Assembly: GCA_022578965.1 (NCBI GenBank)
Contig: MU400759.1
Coordinates: forward strand, 1 to 54,678
Direction: 5' to 3'
Length of the DNA: 54,678 nt
From: Xylaria sp. FL1777
Taxonomy: Eukaryota > Ascomycota > Sordariomycetes > Xylariales > Xylariaceae
Shown: in pieces, positions 33,100 through 43,328 of the stretch
Layout: every line of letters begins with the position of its first letter
Numbering within the stretch: the first letter of the stretch is position 1
The notes under the pieces: generated by a model
Database searches by the model: none
Told to the model about the DNA's origin: nothing
The model's input: the letters and a program-made list of their open reading frames with translations, nothing else
Translations under genes and position numbers: made by a program

Positions 33100-33930
33100 A
33101 AGCCTAAAGAAGCTAGCAAAATATAAAGCTTAACAACAAAAATAACTTTAATATATTTATAACTTGCTATAATTTAAATGTTGCTATAAAAGTTAACTAA
33201 AAAAACGTTAAAAATATTATTTAAAGGCTTTTTTAATAAACTTTATTAAACGTAAACATGCTAAAATTTTAAGCATAAATAGTAGTTTTATAGCTAGTTT
33301 ATAATAATAAAGCAATGCTATTTAAGCAAAACAAAAAAGTATTAATTAAGGTTAAAAAACAAGTTAATAACTTTAAGAATAAAATATTAGCTAATATTAT
33401 TAAAGCAGTAAATATAGCATTTATAAGCAGCAATATAATTACTGCTAAAAAGCTATATAATAAAAACATAATAATTACTTTTAAAAAAGCAGTGCTTTAA
33501 AAAGCTAAAAAAAAGAAGTAAATTATAAAAGCTTTTAAAAAAAGGTTAAAAGTATAACAAAAAAAAATAACGCTAATAATAAAAAGCATTTTAGCAGAAC
33601 GTATTAAAGCAATATATTTAAACAAGAACTTATTGCAGCTATTATATAGCAAACATTCTAAAGTTATAAAGTGCAAAAAAATGCTATTTAAAAATATAAA
33701 AGCTAGATTTATATTAATATTATTATATATAAGCAGTATTATAGCAGCTAAAATAATATGTAAAAATAGCTTTTTATAAAAAGCTTAACTGTTTAATTAT
33801 AAATTTTTTGCTATAAAACTTAAAGTTATATAATGTTTTAATTACTATAAATATAAATATATAGCTAAATATTGCTGCAAAAACTTAAAATATAACTATT
33901 ATTTAGCTTTAAAGCATTAAAAAAATAAAA
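33100..33930 (+). pseudogene. LINE copy 2 ORF1 (Gag-like) remnant
   Basis: Contains an open 61-codon stretch at 33315-33500 (V-L-I-K-V-K-K-Q-V-N-N-F near its start). The frame then continues with stops to a zinc knuckle at about 33835-33880, C-F-N-Y/C with Y in place of His, followed by a second knuckle-like block ending A-L-K-H. This is the nucleic-acid-binding ORF1 of a fungal LINE. Start and end are uncertain. Confidence 0.7.
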
Positions 33931-34429
33931 AAAGCTACTTAATAAAAACACAAAAAGCAAAGCAAAAATATATAAACTATAAAAAAGCATACATAGTATA
34001 AAATAAAGCTTACTAAAAAAGAGTTAAATAAAAAAATAAAACAAAAGTAATATATATATTATAACTTAAAAGCTTTTAAAGTGCTAAAAAAACAGCAATA
34101 ATAAGCAAAAAAATAAATAAAAATGGTTTAAAAATATTAATAGCATTAGCATTTATAAAGCTAAATAAAAAAGAATTATTAGCAAAAAAATAACAAACTA
34201 GCAATATAAACAAAAATTTATTTTTATTAACTTAATAATATATAATATTGCTTTTTAAAACATTATAAAATTTAAAAGCAATATAGCATATATGTTATAA
34301 AATAATAGCTTTAATTATATAGTAGTTTAAAAGCTAATAATTAATAAATATAATAATATATATTGCTTTAATAGTAATAGCTATTAGGTTATTTAATTAA
34401 AAAGTAAAGTTATGCTATATATAAACAAA

Positions 34430-37200
34430 AAAATTGCAATAAAAACGCTAGTAAAAAACGCTAGTAAAAACTAAGCAAAAATTATAATGAGCAGCAGTAA
34501 TTTAGCAATAACTTTAGAATTAATATATTTGCTAAATTAAAAAAAAACAGTTTAACATAGTTTAATTTAAAAAATATATAAAGTAAGCAAGCTAAAAAAA
34601 CACTATATATTTATAAGCAATTTTAACTTTTATTACTTATTATAAAACTTAAAAAGCAAAAAAAGCTAAAAAGCAAATAAATTGCTTAAGTTTATTATAT
34701 ACTAAGATTTTATATTAGCTATTTTTAAAAAAAAAGTAACTAAAATAAAGCATAAATAAAAAAGCTTAATAATAAACTTAATATAAATGTTTAGCAATTT
34801 AGTTACTATTTACTAAAAGGACTTAAAGTAGCTAAGTTTTAATTATAAAGCACTAAAAGTTATAATTAATTTAAAAGCAGCTTTATAAAAATACTTAAAA
34901 AAAGCAAAAAAATAAAACTAATTTAAATTAAATAAAAATAAAGTAGCTATAAAAGCAAAAGCTATTATTATAAAAACATATATATTATATATATTTAGTA
35001 AGTTAAATAATGCTTTTAACTTTTTAATTTAATAACTAATAAAAATAACAAATAAAATAACGCTTAAAAAAACTATAAAAAGAAAATATTAAGTATTATT
35101 TTAGTAGTTTTTAAAAGTAGTTAAAACAGAAAAAAAAGCAAAATAAGCATATTATAAATTTTAAAGCAAAAGAACTAAAGCAGCATAACAAGCTTTTAAA
35201 AAAAAAAAAAAGCTTTTAGCAATAAAATAAAAAAAGCATAAAAATATAATTAAAAATAAGTACTTATAAAAGCATTTAAAGATTTTAAGTTATTATAAAG
35301 CTTAATTAAATAAATAAAGTTTGTTTATAAGCTAGCTTTAAAAGTTATTACAATTTTATTACTAAAACAAACAAAAAATAAACTGTTTTTTGCTAATACT
35401 TTTAAAAAAAAAACAGCTTTATTAATAAAATGCTTTTTTTTTGTATTATTAGCAAACTTATTTAATATACTTAAAAAAAACTTAACTTATAATAGCTACT
35501 AAAAGTTTATAATTAATATTAATACAAAAAAAAAACATAATATTATTAATATAAAAATTAATGCTATAAAAAGTACTAAAAAATAATTTGCTATTTAATA
35601 GCTTTTTTAAAGCTTATAAACTTGCTTTAATAAAAAAAATAGCAACATTATATATTATTAGCTTTTTATTAAAGTATTACTTAATGTAATTTAAGCAAGC
35701 AAAAATAATAGTTATATTTAAACTTAAAAAGTTAAAAAAAATTAAAAGAATAGCTAAAAAGTAGCGCTTTATTACATTTATTTATATAATAAAAAAAGTA
35801 CTAAAAAAAAAGCTATATTATTATATAGCAAAAGTAGCTAAGCAAAAAGGTTTTTTATTAAATAATTAAATAAGCAATAAACAAAATAAATTAATAAACA
35901 TAATTATTAAACTAGTATTAAAAACAGCAAAAAAAAACAATTAGCAAAAAAAGCATAATATTTTTACTATAGCTAAATATTATAAAAGCTTTTAATATTA
36001 TTAATAAAAAAAAATAATATATATTTTATAATAAAAAGGCTTTTTTTTTTAAATAGTTATATAAATAGACTTTTTTATATTAAATTATATAGTATATTTT
36101 TGTTTTAATAAAGCAGTATTTTAGTTAATAGCACTAAAAGCTAAAGTTTTTTAAAAGTTTTTGTTTTTATTTTTTATTTTTTTTTGTATATTTTAATATT
36201 TTATAACAACTTTGCTATATATTAAAAGCTAGTAATAGTTAGCTTTGCTAATAATATTAACTTTATTATAGCAAACTTAAATATAAAGCAAAACTATAAA
36301 GCTTTAAAAGCAATATAAAAAATATATAAAAACTAAGCAAAATAATATAAAATAAAGTTTATATTATAAAAATGCAAATTAATATACTTTTTTAGTAATA
36401 AAATAATACTTATATAAGTAATATATCTTTTTAATATAATAGTATACTTAAAAAATAACGCAAAGCTTTTAAAAGTATAATTTAATAAAAACATAAAATA
36501 AAAAAAATATTTAGCAAAGCTTAAAAAAAAACTAAGCATTTAGTTATACGTAATAATTAAGCTATAAAACTTTATATAAAGTAATAGCGTAATAAAAGTA
36601 AAGCAAATATATATTATAATAGTGCAAAATATTTTAGCTTATTATATAATAACTTAATATAAGAACTTTAAGAAAAACAAAGCAAAAAGTATTGCTAATT
36701 TGCTAGTAATAACTTAAAACAAATGCTTTAAATATATAGTTAAAGCTTTTAAAGCAATTAAAATAAAACATTTAAAAACTAAAATAAAGATTTTTTTTAT
36801 TAACTTGTATTTTAATAGCAAAGCAGCAGCTTGTAAGCATTACATAAAAAGCTTAGCAGCTAAAAAGTTAATTTAAAAAGCAACAAAAAAAATTAGAACT
36901 TTTATTTAAAACATAAAAGCTTAAAAAGCTAAAAATTAAATAAAAAGCAAGCTTATAAGTAATAATAAAAGTATAGTTAAAAAAATTTAATATTAGCTTT
37001 AAACTTTTAGCAAAAAAAATAATTAAAAGAAAAAAAATTTAAAATTGCATTAAAAAAAAATAAATAAACAAATAAAGCTAAACTAAAACAAATAATAGCT
37101 ATTTAATAATAGCTAAGCAAAAGCTTAGCAAAAATAAAGCTTTTAAAAAGTATAATAAATTACTAAAGCATAAAATAACTATAATAATATAAATGTGCAC
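34430..37200 (+). pseudogene. LINE copy 2 ORF2: endonuclease/reverse transcriptase remnant
   Basis: The reverse transcriptase is recognisable. Around 35960-36060 the frame reads A-K-Y-Y-K-S-F-stop, then K-K-I-I-Y-I-L and K-G-F, the decayed LINE motif A-Y-D-x-V-x-x-x-x-L. Around 36240-36280 it reads V-S-F-A-N-N-I-N-F-I-I-A, the decayed F-A-D-D catalytic box with both Asp gone to Asn. The L-F-L-L-Y-I-type stretch before it (about 36170-36200) fits the P-L-L-F-x-L-Y motif. The N-terminal apurinic-type endonuclease expected at 34430-35500 is not readable. Confidence 0.78.
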
Positions 37201-37855
37201 TAAAAAAATAAAGCTAAAGGCGTTTTTATATAAAAAAAAAGTTTTAAGCTTTTTTATGCTTTTTTATAAATATATAAAAAAGAAAAAAACTTTTTAGCAT
37301 ATAATTTTATATTATAACTTGCTAAAAAACAAAAAAAAGCAGCTATAAAAAAGCTTTATAGCTAAACTACTATAAACTAATAAAAATTTATAACTAGCTA
37401 TAAAAAAGCTTAAAGCTATAAATAATATTGCAAAGTAGCTATTTATTACTAATAAAATAGCAATATATAATAAAGCAGTTAAAATAAAAGAAAAGAAAAA
37501 AAAGAAAAAAAAAGCAGAAAATAAAGAGAAAATTAGCAGAAAAAGCAAAAGCGCTTTTTTAAAGATTTTAAAAAAAAAAAAAAAGCTTTTGTGCACTTTT
37601 TAAAAAAGCAAAAGGTTTAAAAGCTTTAAAAAAAGTTCTTTTGCTTTTTAACTATTACTTTTTGTTTAATAAGCTAGTTAATAAAAACTAGTTATTATAA
37701 AATAAAAGAACTTTAAAGTAGTAGCGTAAACATTATTACATAGGGTTTTTATCCGGCTTTTTGTACGGTTTTATTTATAGGTACATAAGTAAAAAAACTG
37801 CGCTATAAAGCAGTATAGCAGGTTATTAATAATAATAATAATAGTGCATTTAGTA

Positions 37856-38623
37856 TATAGTTAATATAGCTAAGCAAGTAATATATTTATAAATTATATT
37901 AAAAGAGGTAAATTAAGGCATTAATAAAGCGCTTATTAATGCAATTTATAAACGTAATGTTTAAATTAGTTTAGTTAATAATGCTTTTAGTAATAAAATA
38001 GTTAGTAAAAATTAGTATAAGGTTTTTTAATGCTTTAATTATTGTGCATAAACGTTTATATGCTTATATAATATAATTTACTTTTATTTTAAAGAAACTA
38101 TATTGCAATTTAGGAATTAAAATATATTTGCTTAAATATATAATAAGGAGCATTTATATACTAAGGATAAAAATACTTAGTTATTATATGTAATTATTTT
38201 TTGTGTAATATAATATAATATTAAAGCTTTGCTTAAAAAATGTATTTATTTGTATATATAATAACTTACTAAAGTTGTAATAATGCAGTATAATATATAA
38301 ACAAATAAGATTTTAAATAGCTTAAAATGATGCTTTTTTAGCTTTTATAAGTTTAAAGAAAGTTAAACAGCAATATGCTTAATGCTTATTAAAGTTATTC
38401 ACTTTAAACTTTTTGGATTTATGTTTTTTATTAAATAATGTAGTTTTGCGTTTTTATAATAGTTTTAAAATCTTTGCATAAAACAAAATTAATGAACGTA
38501 AAAAACTTGTAATGCTTAAATATTATTTAAAAGCTTTAAGCTAGCAAAAAAACTTAATGTTTTATATTGCTTTAATTTTTTGCTTAATAGTTAATATACT
38601 AAAAGTATTTATTTAAAAGTTTA
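37856..38623 (-). pseudogene. Gypsy 3 RT C-terminus and RNase H remnant
   Basis: The minus-strand frame includes I-T-S-F-L-R-S-L-I-L-F-Y-A-K-I-L-K-L-L, the thumb motif with the PL of the chromovirus-type S-F-L-G-x-x-x-Y-Y. Further on are L-H-Y-Y-N-F and L-Y-I-Q-I-N-T (RNase H start, catalytic Asp gone to Asn) and L-S-K-Y-I-L ... Y-S-F-L-K-I-K-V (the S-x-L-x-x-A-E-x-x-Y-x-x-x-E-x-E block). It continues upstream across the gag-only LTR element. Confidence 0.8.
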
Positions 38624-38628
38624 AAAAA

Positions 38629-38904
38629 GTTACGCTTTATAGCCTATAGGAGCTACGGGCTATACATATATTGTAAATATTGTATAATTAGTATATAGGT
38701 GGTATAGTAGCTATAACCTCATTGCTAAATAAGCAGCCCATTAACCACTCTACTAAACCTAGTGTAGCTTTACCGGATCTAGCCCACTAAAAAAAGGTCT
38801 ACGCTGCAACCTAGCTAGCTAAACTACTTTTACTTCTTTAGCTAATAATTAAGGTGTATTCTTAGTTAATACTATATATTACCGCAGAATTACAACGTTA
38901 TAAC
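38629..38904 (+). repeat. 5' LTR of gag-only element
   Basis: 276 bp. It aligns along its whole length with 40506-40781. Differences are almost only transitions, for example ataggagctacgggc against ataaaggctataagc. Confidence 0.9.
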
Positions 38905-39369
38905 AATTATTAGCTCCTTAAAAAGTTACACTCTAGTAATCTTTTCGTAATTCTTTAGCTTTCTAAAGCTATATAAGCTCTCGTTTATAGCACTTAAGCA
39001 TACAAAACAAAGCACTAGTACTTATGTTAGCTCTTTTTTAACTTTGCTACTACGCTCCGATAACTAGCACTTAAGCTAATTAAAGCTTTATAGCACCTTT
39101 TTTTTTTTCCAGTTTTAAACTATTTGTTTAATTGTACACTTAAGTATAAACACTATACATTTTACACTTAATTTAAACTAGTTAGTATATATACCCTAGT
39201 ATTTACTACTTACTTACTAAATGCTAGCTAAACATTTTTGCAAAGCTGGCTTATTACATTTAACCTAACATTTTAGCTAAGCTATTACCTTTTAAACTTT
39301 TAAACAACTTAACTTTACTTACTTTATACCTTATAGTACTCCCACTACTAAATTTACTGCTGTTTTTAC

Positions 39370-40490
39370 CGTACAGTATATTTAAAACTATAGCTAAAAG
39401 TTTAACTCCTTAGCAAGTTCAAGCTTTAGTTCAAGCTGCAATATAACATTTTTATAACACCTTTACTTACTAAATTAAACAGTTAAAAGCTACTTATGCT
39501 GCTAAGCTAGCAAAGCTTTAAGCTACTCAAAATACTAACATAGCTGCTTTTTTAACCTGCAGACCTCGTTTTGCACTACTAGACCCCTTTTTATTAACCG
39601 GTTTAGCTAAGTTTAATATATAGCTTCTTATATTAAAAAGCAAACTTAATGTTAATAATAAAACAATTAAGTTAGTAAAAGCGAAGTTTATATACATATA
39701 TAGCCGTTTTAATTAAAAAATACAACAAATCGTACGCTTATAGTTATTTGCTATAAATAAAACCAAGTAAAACTTCTTAAAAATTACAGAAGCTCTACAA
39801 CATATATACTATAACCTAAACAAAATTACACAAGCATTACATAAGCTAAAAGCCATAAATATAAAAAATACCGACTTAATACGTACGTTTTTTACAAATT
39901 GGAAAAAAAATAGCTAAAACGCAAGTATCTTTATTTAACTAAACGCTTTTTACATATAAAAGCTACGTGCTGCGTTATCTTTTAAGCTATAAGCTAAGCT
40001 AAAAAACCATAAAGTTATTTTAAACAATTATAACAAATTTATCAAGCTATTGCTTTAACTAAATAGTGGCTATAAAAGTAAATATAAGCTAAACTATATA
40101 AATACAAATAATACTGCAAATATTACACTTATGGATATTAGCTTGCTAAAACTTAACTCTATTAAACGCGTTAACTCTATTACTAACTTTAACTCTAACT
40201 TTAACAAAAAAGCCGAATAGCTACCTTTGCTAGCTAAAAAGGCTACTTTTATAAGTGTAATAACGATTTAAACACCTAAAGGGTGTATAGCAGCTAATTT
40301 TACACTAAAACAGCAGTATAAGCGTTTATAACGCAATTAGTATATAAAGTGTAATAATTCTAGCCACAAAGTAGAGGTTTATACGCTATTGCCGTACTAA
40401 AAGTATATTAAATTTCACTGCAATAAAAAGAATTAAAGCAATAACCCTTATAAAAATCTCTTGTAACTATACAAATTATATAATAAACAA
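39370..40490 (+). pseudogene. Gag of the non-autonomous LTR element
   Basis: A plus-strand frame of about 370 codons with roughly one stop per 25-30 codons, nearly all where Gln codons would be. It begins around S-L-T-P-stop-Q-V-Q-A-L-V-Q-A-A. It includes a typical capsid-like middle with F-F-T-N-W-K-K-N, then R-A-A-L-S-F-K-L. Near 40336-40390 it reads Y-I-K-C-N-N-S-S-H-K-V-E-V-Y, a CX2CX4HX4C knuckle whose first and last Cys have become Tyr (tgt to tat). The role is a retrotransposon nucleocapsid packaging RNA. The start codon is not certain and the frame may begin further upstream. Confidence 0.78.
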
Positions 40491-40505
40491 AAATTAAAAA
40501 AAGTA

Positions 40506-40781
40506 GTTACGCTTTATAGCTTATAAAGGCTATAAGCTATACGTATATTATAAATATTATATAATTAGTATATAAGTAGTATAGTAGCTGCAACTTTATT
40601 GCTAAGTAAGCAGCTTATTAACCACTTTACTAGACCTAGTGTAACCTTACCGAATTTAGCCCACTAAAAAAAGGTCTACGCTATAACTTAGCTAGCTAAA
40701 CTACCTTTATTTCTTTAGCTAATAATTAAGGTGTATTCCTAGTTAATACTATATATCACCGCAAGATTGCAACGTTATAAC
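40506..40781 (+). repeat. 3' LTR of gag-only element
   Basis: 276 bp. It begins gttacgctttatagctta and ends gcaacgttataac, followed by the aaaaa duplication. Confidence 0.9.
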
Positions 40782-40786
40782 AAAAA

Positions 40787-41290
40787 GCTTAATAAAAAAG
40801 TACGCTATAAAAAACTTTTTTAGTAAAAAAGATATTTTTTTGCTTTAAAATAGCTTAAAAATAGTGCATAAATAAAAAAAGTGCTTTTTTTTAGTATTAA
40901 AATAAATTATAATATTATTAATAAAAGCGTAATAAAAATGCTTAAACTTTTTAAGTAAGCAATTTATAAACTATTATATATATATAAGTATATTATAAAA
41001 TTTTATAAGTGTAACTATAAATTATTTAAAACTTTTTAGGCTAATAATAGTAAATTTGTTATAATAATTAAAATGCATTTTAAATTAGTAAAAAAAAGAA
41101 GTTATGTTTATATAAGTTATATATATATTTTTTTTTAATTAATAAAATAACTTTAGATTAAAAAAGCAAAGAATAATTATTTAAAATAGCTATTTTGTTT
41201 AAAGTTCGTAAATTAATTACTAGTTATAAGTGCAGTTTTTTCTTTTTTTGCGTTTAAACTACAAAAGTAAAGTGCGCAAATAAAGTAAGT
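40787..41290 (-). pseudogene. Gypsy 3 reverse transcriptase remnant
   Basis: Minus strand. Around 40890-40940 the frame gives F-Y-Y-A-F-I-N-N-I-I-I-Y, the decayed F-I-D-D-I-V-I-F box. Then come H-F-F-Y-L-C-T-I-F-K-L-F and K-K-I-S-F-L-L-K-K-F-F-I-A-Y. These fit the stretch H-x-x-H-L-x-x-V-F-x-L-F ... S-P-K-K-S-F-I-G-Y of a fungal gypsy group whose RT uses F/Y-I-D-D. It is clearly distinct from gypsy 1 and 2. Confidence 0.85.
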
Positions 41291-41399
41291 TTATTAATTT
41301 ATTTTATTTAACTTTGTATGTAAAGCTAATCGAAAACAAAATTAATAGCTTTTTTGTTATAAATGCTTAAAAAATAAAGTTAATTATTTAATTTGGTTT

Positions 41400-43020
41400 T
41401 TTGCTAATTGTTTACTAAGGATATTTTTATAAGTTTATTTTTAAAGATATTAATAATACTTTAGTTTTGCTAAATTTTAGGAATTTTGTTAATTAGTTGC
41501 AGGATTTCTTTTGCTGTTATATTTCTGCTAGTATAAATAAAGTAGCTAGCTAATAATATAACTTTGTTTTTTTTGTTAGGTTTTTTAATTTTTAAAGTAG
41601 AAATAATTTTACGAATTTTGGGTTTTAGCGCGTTTAAGTTTATTGTATTGTTTATTTTTTTTAATAGCTAGTTAGCTAATTTTTTAATTATGCTATATAT
41701 TGCGTTAGTAATTAAGCTAATAGTTAAAATATTAGCTTGTTTAAGTATGTTTATTACATTAGTAATATTGGTTATATTAGTATAAAAGTTAAAGTTATAG
41801 CTAAAAATATATATATTAATAGTAATTCGTTTAAGCATAAAAGTTAAGTTAATTAATTTGTTTATATAAAACGCGTTAAAAAATTTAAAGTTATTAAAGA
41901 TATAAATATTTTTATTAATAATATTTAAGCTAGTGCTAATAATATTAATAGTTTTAGTGCTAGTATTTTTAGGTGTTATGCTAAATAAAGCATTTATAGT
42001 TATAATGCTTACAGCTAGCATAACTGTTTTTAAACATGCTTTTTAGGATTCTTTTTTAGTTTTACTACTAAAGGACTGCTTTTAAATAGTGCTAATATAA
42101 GTACTTTTAAGTATAGTTTTAATTTAAGGCAAAAAATTAGCTAAAACTATACTTTTAAAAGTAGTAAACTTAATAAGTGCAGCTATATTATTTTTATAAA
42201 ATAGCTTAAACATAAAGTTATAATTAGCAAGCAAAAGTTTATATATAGCTAAAGCTTATATTGTAATATTAAGCTTAAAAAATACTTTGCAAGCTAAAAT
42301 AACTTTTTGTATATATAAGTATGCATATAAGTATACTTAAAATGGAATTTTAAAGTTATTTATGTTAGCTATAGTTATTTTTGCTTTTTTGTAATTAATA
42401 ATTGTACTTTATAGGTTTAAGCATTTAATGCTTAGTAAAAAACAAGGTATTATGTTTTTTTTAACTACTTAAGCTTTTTTTTTAATTTATAAAAGCTTAG
42501 GAAATTTATAATTATTATGTTTTAATAAGTAAAGTTTAAACTTAGCTTTTAATGTATAGTAAAAGTAGCTTTTATTAATGCTTTTAATTCTTTTTGCTTG
42601 TTAACTTTTTTAATGTTTAATTATGTGTTTATAAGTGTTAAAAAGCTTGCGTGTAATAATGCTTTATAATATACTTATGTTTAAGCATACTTAAACCTTT
42701 TTATTATTAAGTTTAGCATATATATTTATTTTAAAATATAAGTATTTAATGCTAAAACATTTTAATAAGTTATTTAAAGTATTAATAACTAGGGATGCTT
42801 AGTATATATAAAGTATAATTAGCTTAGCTTTAGATTTACTGCTTTTAATTTCTGCGGAAATGCTTATTTTTAGCTAGCATAAAGCTAAGTTTGCTTGTGA
42901 TTTGTTTATATTGCAGGTTTTTAAGTAGCAAAACAGCTAATTATAAAAATTAAACAAGGTATAATAATGCTTATATGTGTGCATTATTAAATTAGTAAGC
43001 AACTAAAATATAATTTATTT
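41400..43020 (-). pseudogene. Gypsy 3 N-terminal Pol/Gag region, incl. 117-codon open stretch
   Basis: Minus-strand region upstream of the gypsy 3 RT. It contains an ATG-started 117-codon open frame at 41668-42021, N/I/T-rich. Reading continues without many stops on both sides (about 42130 to 41460). By position this is Gag, protease or linker. I see no clear zinc knuckle or DTG. The open stretch is unlikely to be an independent gene, since it is flanked by the same frame and decayed like the rest of the element. Confidence 0.6.
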
Positions 43021-43030
43021 ATATAAGCAA

Positions 43031-43328
43031 CAAGGTTAATAATTAGTCCGTACTAGCCTAATATATATTAATACTAATACTAGGCTAGTCTAAACTAGCC
43101 TAATATTATACTAGCTTAGTATTAGTTCGTACTAGCCTAGTATTTTTTTTCCCGGACTAATACTAGCTTAGTATTAGTCCGTACTAGCCTAGTATTTTTT
43201 TTTCCGGACTAATACTAGCCTAGTATTAATCCGTACTAGCCTAGTATTTTTTTTTCCGGACTAATACTAATATTAGCCTAGTATATACTAGGCTAGTATT
43301 TGGACTAAGGACTAAATTACCAACCTTG
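43031..43328. mobile_element. hAT-type MITE, copy 2 (shortened)
   Basis: 298 bp with ends caaggttaataatt and aattaccaaccttg. These are the MITE inverted repeats of copy 1 after G-to-A and C-to-T change. It carries three to four of the about 52-bp ctagcctag/ccggaaaaaaa units in the opposite orientation to copy 1 and lacks the central AT segment. Flanking 8-mers (ataagcaa and ctgctatt) do not match, so one side may be rearranged. Confidence 0.85.

Larger units (their letters stand above)
32703..37841 (+). mobile_element. Tad-like LINE copy 2, full length
   Basis: A 5139-bp LINE flanked by the 14-bp duplication tagtgcatttagta (32689-32702 and 37842-37855), beginning accttttttgaattc and ending in (TAA)n. 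It is uninterrupted and so serves as the reference for copies 1 and 3. It inserted into the pol gene of gypsy 3. Differences from copy 1 are mostly C/T and G/A. Both ORFs are destroyed. Confidence 0.94.
38629..40781 (+). mobile_element. Gag-only non-autonomous LTR retrotransposon
   Basis: A 2153-bp element with 276-bp LTRs (38629-38904 and 40506-40781) that start gttacgctttatagc and end acgttataac, flanked by aaaaa on both sides (38624-38628 and 40782-40786). The internal 1.6 kb holds a Gag frame with a zinc knuckle and no reverse transcriptase, integrase or protease. It must have been moved by a related autonomous element. It lies in the RT gene of gypsy 3. It is the least degraded element in the window: C-rich, G-poor, with few stops. 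Confidence 0.87.
30640..43030 (-). mobile_element. Gypsy 3: Ty3/gypsy element, minus strand, split twice
   Basis: Read on the minus strand from high to low coordinates the order is Gag/protease-like (43030-41400), reverse transcriptase (about 41270-40787), RT end/RNase H (38623-37856), then the integrase C-terminal module (about 31530-31290). LINE copy 2 (32703-37841) and the gag-only LTR element (38629-40781) interrupt it, each with target duplications. LTRs could not be paired. The left end is near 30635, just after the MITE duplication (tgaggg could start an LTR), and the right end is near the second MITE. RT and terminal module differ from gypsy 1, 2 and 4. Confidence 0.82.

Noticed and set aside
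37312..37596. 94-codon minus-strand membrane-like protein
   Set aside because: It is antisense to the LINE 3' region, Phe/Leu/Ile-rich only because the plus strand is poly-A-rich, and the equivalent frames in copies 1 and 3 (9418-9609, 28739-28994) break at different places.
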